A stretch of 64,000 bases of DNA, from contig NZ_CP073343.1 of the NCBI RefSeq assembly GCF_024397855.1, positions 62,001 to 126,000 of the forward strand, read 5' to 3'. Below, one piece after another: positions 9,738 through 17,218 of this stretch. A program made the translations under genes and the position numbers. Below the pieces are notes generated by a model. It did no database searches, was not told where the DNA came from, and saw only the letters and a program-made list of their open reading frames with translations. The stretch is from Marinomonas rhizomae. GTDB lineage: Bacteria > Pseudomonadota > Gammaproteobacteria > Pseudomonadales > Marinomonadaceae. Every line of letters begins with the position of its first letter. Positions within the stretch are counted from its first letter, which is position 1.

Positions 9738-9741
9738 AAGA

Positions 9742-10932
9742 TCACACCTCTTGATGCGGGCCGAACAATTCGTAATGAATGCGGTCTGCTTCTACCCCAA
9801 GGGTCAACAATTGCTGTTTAACAAACATCATAAAGCCTACTGGCCCGCATAAGTAAAACTCGCCATTTGTCAGCGGTAAGCTGTCTTTGATGACATCGAG
9901 TTGCATCATGCCGTTTATCACGCCTACCTCTTCGCTGTCGGTTTGCTCGTACCAAGTGTGAACAGACAAGTTTAGTTGCTCTTTAAGGCTGTCTACGTGC
10001 TCTTTGAAGGAGTGTTGGCCTTGGTGAACACAAGCGTGTAAATAGCTTACTGGGTGGCTGTATTGCTGCTTTGCGAGCGTGTTTAGCATGGCTTGCATTG
10101 GTGTTAAGCCGACACCACCAGAAATCAATACCACTGGTGTTTGCTTGTCTTGGAAAACGAAGTCTCCAGCGGGTGGCATAGCTTCAATTTCGTCGCCTAC
10201 GTTTAAGTGATCGTGTAGATAGCTCGACATCACGCCAGCTATGTCACCGTTTCCTTCGCGTTTGACGCTGATGCGATAGCTTTTGCCATTTGGTGTTGTG
10301 GATAGAGAGTATTGACGTATCTCATCGAACTCATTGCCTTTTGGATGTAACTTAACGCCCAAGTATTGGCCGGGCTGATAATCGATTACGGCCCCGCCAT
10401 CGACTGGCTCAAACACGAAACTAGTCACTAAATCAGATTCTGGTGTTTTAGATGCCACGCGGAAACGACGGAAGTCTTTCCAGCCGCCTTGTTGCGCCGC
10501 GCGTTCAGCATAAAGGTCGCCTTCTACCTTGATAAAAATACCCGCTAGTTGTGTGTAAGCTGCTGCCCAAGCTTCTTCTACGTCTTTGGTGAACGCTTCT
10601 GGTGCCAGTTCACGCAAGGTTTCAATCAGGTGATGACCAACGATGTCGTATTGATTTGGTTGGATGTTAAAACTGGTGTGCTTATGAGCGATACGCATCA
10701 CGGCGCTGGTTAGCACTTCTAGATTATCGATGTGTGTAGCGTACGCCGCGATGGCATTGAACAAAGCCGCCGGTTGGCCACCGGTTCTTTGATGCGTCAT
10801 GTTGAACACATCTTTTAGTTCTGGGTTATGAGAAAACATGCGTTGATAAAAATGCTCTGTAATCGCTGTGCCTGCAGAAGCAAGAAGCGGGATAGTGGCT
10901 TTTACTGTGTCTATGTGTTGTTGAGATAACAT
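9742..10932 (-). CDS. hmp: flavohaemoglobin, nitric oxide dioxygenase
   Basis: Hmp oxidises NO to nitrate using O2 and NAD(P)H. The globin domain covers residues 1-140, with the proximal-His helix IAHKHTSFNIQPNQYD. The FAD domain follows, with the flavin signature RQYSLS near residue 205, and the NAD domain contains GGVGLTPM near residue 270 and YLCGPVGFM near the end. Length (396 aa) equals E. coli Hmp. AAAGGA precedes the ATG. It is divergent from norR; a sigma-54 promoter and NorR-type sites in the shared intergenic region indicate NO-induced expression. Confidence 0.97.
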   Translation of the reverse strand: MLSQQHIDTVKATIPLLASAGTAITEHFYQRMFSHNPELKDVFNMTHQRTGGQPAALFNAIAAYATHIDNLEVLTSAVMRIAHKHTSFNIQPNQYDIVGHHLIETLRELAPEAFTKDVEEAWAAAYTQLAGIFIKVEGDLYAERAAQQGGWKDFRRFRVASKTPESDLVTSFVFEPVDGGAVIDYQPGQYLGVKLHPKGNEFDEIRQYSLSTTPNGKSYRISVKREGNGDIAGVMSSYLHDHLNVGDEIEAMPPAGDFVFQDKQTPVVLISGGVGLTPMQAMLNTLAKQQYSHPVSYLHACVHQGQHSFKEHVDSLKEQLNLSVHTWYEQTDSEEVGVINGMMQLDVIKDSLPLTNGEFYLCGPVGFMMFVKQQLLTLGVEADRIHYELFGPHQEV

Positions 10933-10980
10933 TTTTGTATCCTTTTAAGTGGATGATTAAAGTCTTGTTATCTTTTCTAT

Positions 10981-10998
10981 AGCGAAGCCCGTGCCAAC
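10981..10998 (-). promoter_or_regulatory. sigma-54 (-24/-12) promoter of hmp
   Basis: On the minus strand TTGGCACGGGCTTCGC has GG and GC separated by exactly ten bases, matching TGGCACG-N4-TTGC with one mismatch (TCGC). It lies 49-66 bp upstream of the hmp start, and the adjacent divergent gene encodes a sigma-54 activator. Confidence 0.85.
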
Positions 10999-11050
10999 TA
11001 AAAAATAGTTATTTAAATCAGTTGTTTAGATTTTTAACATTAATATAAGA

Positions 11051-11061
11051 GTCAATAAGAC
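11051..11061. promoter_or_regulatory. NorR binding site (distal to norR)
   Basis: GTCAATAAGAC fits the GT-N7-AC NorR consensus and lies in a perfect GAGTC/GACTC inverted repeat. It is about 55 bp upstream of the hmp -24 element, a normal enhancer position. Confidence 0.7.
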
Positions 11062-11094
11062 TCGCAAATTAAAAAGTCCATATGATATGTTTGA

Positions 11095-11105
11095 GTCAAA
11101 TTGAC
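11095..11105. promoter_or_regulatory. NorR binding site (proximal to norR)
   Basis: GTCAAATTGAC is a perfect GT-N7-AC palindrome. A weaker match (GT-N7-AT at 11076-11086) lies between this and the site at 11051, so three NorR dimers may bind as in E. coli. These sites would lie inside the gene if norR started at 11082, supporting the start at 11139. Confidence 0.7.
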
Positions 11106-11138
11106 ACGAACCGTAATTCACCTTATGAGTCGACCACC

Positions 11139-12734
11139 ATGAATCAGGTTTCAAATAACGCCTTACTGAGTTTTGCCCTTGATCTTGCTAGTGCGGTGAC
11201 ACAGCCCAATCGTTTTGAACAATTGGTTTACGCGGTGCGGGCTACGATTAACTGCGATGCTGTTGTTTTGTTGTCTCATAGCCATGGTGTGTTGACGCCG
11301 CTTGCCCAGCGAGGGTTGTCGGATGACATGATGGGACGCCGATTTATTATTGATGAACATCCTCGTTTAAAAGCCATTAGTAGCGACCATTATCCGGTAC
11401 GTTTTCCTGCTGACTCGCCTCTCCCCGATCCTTACGATGGCATGGTGTTAGGTCATGATGAGAATTTACCTGTGCACTCTTGCATGGGCGTTCCGCTGTA
11501 TTTGGAAGGGAAGTTAATCGGCGTTGTCACCTTAGACAGTATCCAGCCGGGCGTTTTTGATGATATTGACGCACGTGCGTTAGAAATCATCGGCACCATG
11601 GCGGCGATGACGTTAAATACCGCCATCTTGATGGAACAATTAGAAAACCAGTCGCAACATGCTCAGAACGTATTAAAAGTAATGGGTGAACAAAGCCATG
11701 AAATGATTGGACAAAGTAAGGCCATGCAAGACCTCAAACAGTCTATTAACTTGGTCGCAGCATCGGACTTTTCCATCTTGATCGAAGGCGAAACGGGCGT
11801 TGGCAAAGAGCTTGTCGCACGAGCCCTGCATGAGCATTCTTCCCGTTCCGACGCGCCCATGGTGTATGTAAATTGCGCTGCGATACCGCACCATCTTATT
11901 GAAAGTGAGTTGTTTGGGCATGTGAAAGGCGCCTTTACTGGCGCGGATCGAGATCGCGACGGTAAGTTTTTATTGGCCGATGGTGGAACCTTGTTGCTCG
12001 ATGAAATTGGTGAACTGCCGCTAGAAGTACAGGGTACTTTGCTTCGTGTTATCCAAAACCAAGAAATCCAAGCGGTTGGCAAAGATCAAATCCGCAAAGT
12101 AAACGTACGTATCATTGCTGCAACCAACCGACATTTAGAGACTGAAGTGGCAGAGCATCGTTTTCGTGCTGATTTGTTTCATCGTCTTAGTGTGTTTCCT
12201 ATTCAAGTTCCTGCGCTGCGTGATAGACAAGGCGACATTGCTTTATTGGCCGGCTTCTTTGCAGAGCGATTCCGCCGTAAATTGGGTCTGCAACAACTCA
12301 CCTTGTCTGCGTCGGCAATCGATTTATTAGACGCTTATCACTGGCCCGGAAATGTGCGCGAACTGGAACATGTTATTTCTCGTGCTGCGCTATTTTCTAA
12401 AGCAGAGAGCTCAAAGTCAGAAAGCGCAAAAGCCGATAATCCAACGGGTATTACCGTTATCACTTCGGCTCATTTAACAGGGTTACAAATTGATAATAGT
12501 GCTAAAGAAAAGATACAGAAAAATGAACTGGAACCGCCGCGCTTAGAAAAACACAAACCAATCGATTTGCGTTTAGAAACAGAAACTTATCAACGAAATC
12601 TAATCCGTAAAGCGCTAGAAGAAAATCAAGGAAATTGGACCAAAGCCGGTCAGCAGCTATCTATGGACCGCGCCAACCTAGCGCGCTTAGCAAAACGCTT
12701 AGGGATTGTCGTTGCTAAGGAAATAAGGAGTTAA
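11139..12734 (+). CDS. norR: NorR, NO-responsive sigma-54 activator
   Basis: The N-terminal GAF domain (residues 1-170) aligns with E. coli NorR, including FPADS.LPDPYDG and VHSCMGVP, the region carrying the non-haem iron that binds NO. The AAA+ domain has Walker A GETGVGKE at about 217 and the sigma-54 contact loop GAFTGA at about 264. A Fis-type helix-turn-helix ends the protein (NWTKAGQQLSMDRANLARLAKRLG region). Start chosen at 11139 (531 aa), where similarity begins; an ATG at 11082 would add 19 unrelated residues and cover operator sites. An 80-residue linker before the HTH is longer than in E. coli. It activates divergent hmp. Confidence 0.93.
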   Translation: MNQVSNNALLSFALDLASAVTQPNRFEQLVYAVRATINCDAVVLLSHSHGVLTPLAQRGLSDDMMGRRFIIDEHPRLKAISSDHYPVRFPADSPLPDPYDGMVLGHDENLPVHSCMGVPLYLEGKLIGVVTLDSIQPGVFDDIDARALEIIGTMAAMTLNTAILMEQLENQSQHAQNVLKVMGEQSHEMIGQSKAMQDLKQSINLVAASDFSILIEGETGVGKELVARALHEHSSRSDAPMVYVNCAAIPHHLIESELFGHVKGAFTGADRDRDGKFLLADGGTLLLDEIGELPLEVQGTLLRVIQNQEIQAVGKDQIRKVNVRIIAATNRHLETEVAEHRFRADLFHRLSVFPIQVPALRDRQGDIALLAGFFAERFRRKLGLQQLTLSASAIDLLDAYHWPGNVRELEHVISRAALFSKAESSKSESAKADNPTGITVITSAHLTGLQIDNSAKEKIQKNELEPPRLEKHKPIDLRLETETYQRNLIRKALEENQGNWTKAGQQLSMDRANLARLAKRLGIVVAKEIRS

Positions 12735-12866
12735 AACCCCCTCCCAGCCTCCCCTTTAGCAGGGGGAGGAGCTAAGACTATGTATTATCCCTTCCTCTCT
12801 TAGCAGCTGTAGCTAATGCATTGTGTTCCCTCCCCTTATCTTCAAGGGGAGGGCTAGGGAGGGGTT
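12735..12866. repeat. paired inverted REP-like element (REPIN or MITE-like)
   Basis: Two roughly 35-39-bp units in inverted orientation flank a core of about 54 bp: the left arm starts AACCCCCTCCCAGCCTCCCC and the right arm ends GGGGAGGGCTAGGGAGGGGTT. Each arm can form its own hairpin. A degenerate third unit (CCTCTCTTAGCAGCTG) may be in the core. It sits between the convergent 3' ends of norR and the truncated globin gene. The solo unit at 9700-9737 shows the family is dispersed. Confidence 0.8.
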
Positions 12867-12874
12867 GCAAGCTC

Positions 12875-13300
12875 TTAGCTGTGTCTAGCCGCACTCACCT
12901 GACGAATGCGTTCCGCGGGAAACTCAAGTTTGGGCAATAAATACGCTTTCAAATCTTCTGGATAACCCAATTCATCGAGAGCGGCTGCCATGCAGTTTAA
13001 CCACATGGCTTTTTCTTTTTCGGTGACGATTAAGTGTGCATGGGCTTGAGGTAAGCTGATTGGGCCATATTTTTTCGAGAATAACTTCTCTCCGCCCATC
13101 CAACCGGATAAAAAAGACACCAATTTATCGATGGTCAGCTCAATATTGCTAGGATGCATATCAAAAAGCGGACGAAACTCTGGCGTGCTCTCCATGATGC
13201 GATAGAAGGTTTCAACCAAATTTTGCAGTCCCGTTAAGCCGCCCACGGCTTGTAAGGTAGCATCGCCTTCACCATACGTTGGAGGGTTAGAGTTTGTCAT
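12875..13300 (-). CDS. group II truncated haemoglobin (YjbI-like)
   Basis: A 141-residue 2-over-2 globin. The AVGGLTGLQNLVETFY start of the fold, the MHP segment, FLSGWMGGEKLF before the proximal region, LPQAHAHLIV with the proximal histidine, and the late WLNCM tryptophan (G8) are all characteristic of TrHbO-type proteins. Such globins handle O2, NO or peroxide. Its start codon directly abuts the stop of a small membrane protein gene, giving translational coupling. With hmp and norR alongside, a nitrosative or oxidative stress role is likely but inferred. Confidence 0.92.
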   Translation of the reverse strand: MTNSNPPTYGEGDATLQAVGGLTGLQNLVETFYRIMESTPEFRPLFDMHPSNIELTIDKLVSFLSGWMGGEKLFSKKYGPISLPQAHAHLIVTEKEKAMWLNCMAAALDELGYPEDLKAYLLPKLEFPAERIRQVSAARHS

Positions 13301-13516
13301 TTATTCGGCGTCTTTCTTATTATTGTTTGGCTGGTTTTGTTCTTTTTTGGCGGCTTTTTCTTGGTCCATTTTTATCGAATTTCGATAACCGCCTAATGCT
13401 GCCAACGCACCAATGATGAAGCTCATATAAAGCGGAATTTGAAACAGCATAGTGATACTGATGAAGACGCACCCGACAGCTAAACCTTCGATAAATGGCT
13501 TGAGTTTCTTGGGCAT
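13301..13516 (-). CDS. small membrane protein coupled to truncated globin
   Basis: A 71-residue protein beginning MPKKLKPFIEGLAVG. Two hydrophobic stretches (about residues 11-27 and 29-43) predict a helical hairpin in the membrane, followed by a charged, Lys/Asn-rich cytoplasmic tail. The start at 13516 is set by CGGAGAAC upstream; a longer frame adds 14 residues without a ribosome site. TAA is immediately followed by the ATG of the globin gene. No family function is known to me; a membrane partner for the globin is a hypothesis. Confidence 0.8.
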   Translation of the reverse strand: MPKKLKPFIEGLAVGCVFISITMLFQIPLYMSFIIGALAALGGYRNSIKMDQEKAAKKEQNQPNNNKKDAE

Positions 13517-13829
13517 AAAAGTTCTCCGAGAGATAAAAAATAAACGCGAGTCTAGCAAATTTCCGTGACGATGTGAGCATGATTGTGGAAAAAAGCATCA
13601 CTTATCCAATATTAGAAAGATTGAATTTTATCGAATGTATGAGGTTTCTTTTTGTGGGTAAGTAGGTGCTAAACGAGAACCATACCTGATAATCGCGCTT
13701 TTTTGACCAATTATTGCACAAAGTCACGAAGAACTGCCCTGAATTGTGAATAACTGCTATTATTTTCCACAGATCAGCGCCTTGCTGTTTTTCTATTCTG
13801 ATTGATTTTTATCCACAAGAGAGACCCGT
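13517..13829. other. 313-bp gene-free region with DnaA-box-like cluster
   Basis: No plausible coding frame. It holds four 9-mers fitting TTWTNCACA: TTTTCCACA on minus at 13584-13592, TTATTCACA on minus at 13745-13753, TTTTCCACA on plus at 13763-13771, and the perfect TTATCCACA at 13809-13817, plus a partial match at 13602-13610. The region also contains the divergent promoters of the small membrane protein operon and the MATE gene. No dnaA, dnaN or gidA genes lie near, so an origin is not claimed. Confidence 0.5.
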
Positions 13830-15194
13830 GTGTCAAAGTTATCCCCCAGTTCTATTTTTTGCTCGTATCGTGCAAATGCTGTATTGAATAAAAAAATTTG
13901 GCGCATGGCGTGGCCACCAATGGTGTCGAACATTACCACTCCTCTACTGGGCTTGGTGGATACGGCGGTGGTTGGGCATTTAGGCACGGCAACACACCTT
14001 GCCGCTGTGGCGATTGGTGCGAGCATTTTTAGCTTTCTATTTTGGGCATTTGGCTTCTTGCGCATGGGCTCAACCGGATTGACTGCACAAGCTCTGGGAC
14101 AAGGCGACGAACGACGCGTTCGTGAATTGCTTTTGCAATCGATTTTGATGGGCGTTTTTATCGGGCTCATGCTGATTCTATTCCGAGGGCCCTTGATCGA
14201 TTTGGCGATTACCTTGATGGAGCCCAGCGAGGAAGTCGAACCTTGGGCACGGTTGTATTGTGAAGCGCGGATTTTCAGTGCGCCGGCTGTGTTAGCGGGT
14301 TATGCCTTAATGGGTTGGTTCTTTGGCGTGCAGTATTCCAAAGGGCCGCTGTGGATGTTGTTAGTGATCAATGTCGCTAACATGATTCTCGATTATGTCG
14401 CCGTTTATGGCTTGGGCATGGCGAGTGACGGCGTGGCGTGGGCAACTGTGTTTGCGCATTATATTGGCGTAACGGTCGCTGGCGTATTGGCTTGGCATAA
14501 GTTAAAAGGCTTTTCCGGTCATGTGCCGTTAAGCGTTTTAGCAAAATGGCGCGAATACATGGCGTTAGTGAAAGTGAATCGATATTTGTTTGTGCGGACC
14601 ATTCTCTTGTTATTAGTGATGTTATTTTTTACCGCACAAGGCGCGCGCCAAGGGGATTCTATTCTTGCCGCCAACGCGGTTTTGCTGACATTTTTGATGA
14701 TTATCTCTAACGCCTTGGATGGCTTTGCTTTCTCGGTGGAAGCCTTGTGTGGCGAATATTATGGCCGCAAAGACAAAACGAATTTTAAGAAGGTTATTCA
14801 GCTCTCTACCTATTGGGCGCTGTTCGCCGCTTGTATTTTGATGCTGATATTTTGGCTTTTTGGTAATCAAATCATCGCCTTACTAACCAACGTACAAACC
14901 GTGCGAGACGACGCGGCTCTGTACCTACCTTGGTTGATATTTTTCCCTCTGTTGGGTATTTGGTCCTTTATGTTGGATGGCATTTTCATTGGCACAACCA
15001 GCGTAAAGCAAATGCAAAACACCATGATCATTTGTGTCGTCGGCGTGTTTTTCCCTGTGTGGTTTATCAGCCAAGATCTTGGTAATCATGGCTTATGGCT
15101 CAGCCAAGCCATGTTGTTTATCGCCAGGGCCATCACTTTGTATTGGTGTTATCTGCAGAATATGAAGAAAGGGGTTTGGTTCGCTAATCCTTAA
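13830..15194 (+). CDS. dinF: MATE-family efflux transporter, DinF-like
   Basis: A 454-residue protein with about 12 hydrophobic segments. The first carries WRMAWPPMVSNITTPLLGLVDTAVVGHL-type sequence diagnostic of the DinF branch of MATE exporters, with GFLRMGSTGLTAQA in the next loop. These export cationic compounds by Na or H antiport. The GTG at 13830 with AAGAGAG upstream is the best start, although it is uncertain. A perfect DnaA-box-like TTATCCACA lies just upstream. It is followed by an AroE-like gene 113 bp downstream with its own ribosome site. Confidence 0.88.
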   Translation: MSKLSPSSIFCSYRANAVLNKKIWRMAWPPMVSNITTPLLGLVDTAVVGHLGTATHLAAVAIGASIFSFLFWAFGFLRMGSTGLTAQALGQGDERRVRELLLQSILMGVFIGLMLILFRGPLIDLAITLMEPSEEVEPWARLYCEARIFSAPAVLAGYALMGWFFGVQYSKGPLWMLLVINVANMILDYVAVYGLGMASDGVAWATVFAHYIGVTVAGVLAWHKLKGFSGHVPLSVLAKWREYMALVKVNRYLFVRTILLLLVMLFFTAQGARQGDSILAANAVLLTFLMIISNALDGFAFSVEALCGEYYGRKDKTNFKKVIQLSTYWALFAACILMLIFWLFGNQIIALLTNVQTVRDDAALYLPWLIFFPLLGIWSFMLDGIFIGTTSVKQMQNTMIICVVGVFFPVWFISQDLGNHGLWLSQAMLFIARAITLYWCYLQNMKKGVWFANP

Positions 15195-15307
15195 AACTCA
15201 TTACTTCGTACGCCTCTGTTAACAATTGAAATTTTTATGGCGACTGGGTTTGCTACCATGCGGTGAAGTGTTCTTTTTACAGCCACCAAACATGGAGAAA
15301 ATTCAGT

Positions 15308-16168
15308 ATGTCGAAGAATTTCTTAAGTGAGTTAACCGGTTCTTTTGCCACGCCAGCATTAGAAAACCCCACAGGCGTGATGATGGAAGCCGCGTATCGA
15401 AATTTGGGTTTGGATTGGCGTTATATCAATTGTGAAATTCAGCCCGAGGACCTTAAAAACGCCGTATTAGGTGCGAAAGCCATGAATTGGTGCGGTTTTA
15501 ATTGTTCTATTCCTCATAAAGTGTCCGTTATTGATTACCTTGATGAGTTAGGCGAGTCAGCTCGTATCATTGGTGCGGTGAATACTGTGGTGAACCGTGA
15601 TGGCAAGCTAGTTGGTGAAAATACTGATGGCCGTGGTTTTGTAGAATCTGTGAAATCTAGCTTAGAGCTGACCAACAAACGTGTGGTTTTGTTCGGTGCT
15701 GGTGGTGCGGCACGAGCCGTGGCGGTGGAACTGGCCCTAGCTGGCGTAGCACACATAACTATTGTGAATCGCAACCAAGAGCGCGGCGAAGAGCTTGCCC
15801 AACTGGTTACCGATAACACGTCGGCTGGCGCGGAATATCATGCTTGGACAAAGCAATATCAGATTCCTGCCGAGACGGATTTGGTGATCAATGTGACTTC
15901 TATTGGTTTGTTCCCGAATGTGGACGAAGAGCTTGATATAGATACAGACTCAATTAAAGCAAATATGGTAGTTGCAGATGGAATTTTCAATCCACCGCAA
16001 ACACGATTGATCCAAACTGCTGAATCCAAGGGCTGTACGACAGTAAATGGCTTGGGCATGCTCGTTCAGCAAGGCGCAATTGCTTTTGAATATTGGACGG
16101 GAAAAGCCCCTTCAATTGACGTTATGAAAGCCGCATTGAGCGATGCTTTGGACATTGCAGAAACATAA
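15308..16168 (+). CDS. shikimate/quinate dehydrogenase-like paralogue
   Basis: A 286-residue AroE-superfamily enzyme. The NADP-type loop GAGGAARA, catalytic lysine (NCSIPHKVS) and aspartate (ENTDGRG) are intact. The SxS substrate motif found as HSKSP in aroE is here ENPTG, so both shikimate-contacting serines are replaced (N and T). The cofactor signature is NRNQER instead of NRTxxK/R. It may therefore act on quinate, aminoshikimate or another polyol. Start at 15308 is set by GGAGAA 9-14 bases upstream; an upstream frame is unlike the family. It is convergent with the LldR-like regulator gene. YdiB, RifI2 and Ael1-type enzymes are alternatives. Confidence 0.85.
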   Translation: MSKNFLSELTGSFATPALENPTGVMMEAAYRNLGLDWRYINCEIQPEDLKNAVLGAKAMNWCGFNCSIPHKVSVIDYLDELGESARIIGAVNTVVNRDGKLVGENTDGRGFVESVKSSLELTNKRVVLFGAGGAARAVAVELALAGVAHITIVNRNQERGEELAQLVTDNTSAGAEYHAWTKQYQIPAETDLVINVTSIGLFPNVDEELDIDTDSIKANMVVADGIFNPPQTRLIQTAESKGCTTVNGLGMLVQQGAIAFEYWTGKAPSIDVMKAALSDALDIAET

Positions 16169-16194
16169 TACTCACTGGAATCCCCAAAGGTTGT

Positions 16195-16971
16195 TTACAG
16201 CGGATTCTGGTGCTCGTTTCTGCGTAGCGAGCGCTGGATCCGCGTTTCTTCTTGGCGCATTTTCAGTAAGTTATCTTCCACGAAAACCAAATGCGTATGC
16301 GCCGCCGTGCGAGCTTCTTCGGCGTCGCCAGCCATGATGGCTTGATAAAGGTTGGTGTGTTGTTCCATTACGCGCTGACGAGCGGCTTGCTTCTCAAATA
16401 GATTCCTAAGGTTACTCGAAATACTTTTCGCCAACATGGCATGCAGGCTGCGAAGTGTGTGCAGCAACACCACATTGTGCGCAGCTTCCGCAATGATCAT
16501 GTGAAATTCCACGTCTAACTTGGCTTCCAAGGCGAAAGCTTTGTTTTGGTTGGCTTCTATCAGCTGATTAAAACAGTGTGTCAGCTTGGTTTTGTCTGCA
16601 TCGGTACTGCGCAACGCCGCGTAATAAGCTGCAAGACTTTCTAGCGCATCGCGAAATTCCAATTGGTCGTATAAAAACTCATCGTGGGAACTGATCAAAT
16701 CTTGCAACGGATCTGCAAAGGAAGTTCCTAGCTGCTCGGAAACGTACGTTCCGCCGCCATGACGACTGAATAACACGCCGCGAGCGATCAGCTTTTGAAT
16801 GGCTTCCCGCAACGAGGGTCGAGACACTTCAAAGCGTGCGGCTAATTCCCTTTCTGGTGGCAGTTTTTGTCCAGCGGTAAAGCTGCCTTCTAAAATCATG
16901 CTTTCGAGTTCTTTCATGATGATATCGGAGATTTTAGGCTGCTTAACGCGACCAAACTGATTGGATTCCAT
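16195..16971 (-). CDS. lldR: GntR/FCD regulator, LldR or PdhR type
   Basis: The N-terminal GntR winged helix includes GQKLPPERELAARFEVSRPSLREAI, and the C-terminal FCD helical domain carries the metal-binding Asp/His pattern (DVEFHMIIAEA, then HTHLVFVED). 258 residues from the ATG at 16971, which has AGGA upstream; a longer frame lacks a ribosome site. It is divergent from a D-lactate dehydrogenase, and a perfect TGGTnnnACCA palindrome lies between them. By analogy with LldR it would repress lactate oxidation until lactate binds. PdhR cannot be excluded since both share this operator type, but no pdh genes are here. Confidence 0.85.
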   Translation of the reverse strand: MESNQFGRVKQPKISDIIMKELESMILEGSFTAGQKLPPERELAARFEVSRPSLREAIQKLIARGVLFSRHGGGTYVSEQLGTSFADPLQDLISSHDEFLYDQLEFRDALESLAAYYAALRSTDADKTKLTHCFNQLIEANQNKAFALEAKLDVEFHMIIAEAAHNVVLLHTLRSLHAMLAKSISSNLRNLFEKQAARQRVMEQHTNLYQAIMAGDAEEARTAAHTHLVFVEDNLLKMRQEETRIQRSLRRNEHQNPL

Positions 16972-17139
16972 AGCTTTTCCTAAAAATGTCTTCTTTAACG
17001 GTGGTTTTCTTAATTGCTGTGCATAAGTTAAAAAGTGGTAAAACCAATTAATCTTGCTGCTAAAATTCACGAAATATCTACTAAACTATCAGTTGACAAA
17101 GTTTATCTGACTTCTTACTGTGCCTTATATTTAAAAGGT

Positions 17140-17158
17140 AAATTGGTATTACCAATTT
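17140..17158. promoter_or_regulatory. operator for LldR/PdhR-type FCD repressor
   Basis: AAATTGGTATTACCAATTT is a perfect 19-bp palindrome containing ATTGGTnnnACCAAT, the known consensus of PdhR and close to that of LldR. It is 61 bp upstream of the dehydrogenase start and in the shared intergenic region with the regulator. Confidence 0.85.
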
Positions 17159-17218
17159 GTCTAGCGTTAATTTTTAGTATGAATAATAAAAAACAGGCGA
17201 CTCGCCGTGGGACTTCTG

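Noticed and set aside
11663-12082. 139-codon minus-strand frame inside norR
   Set aside because: Antisense to the conserved AAA+ domain; no independent support.
9700-12866. CRISPR array from the repeated C/G-rich units
   Set aside because: Only inverted and widely spaced copies, no regular direct repeats or spacers, no cas genes.
13584-13817. Chromosomal origin
   Set aside because: DnaA-like boxes are present, but no dnaA, dnaN, gidA or parAB genes and no AT-rich 13-mer array were seen.
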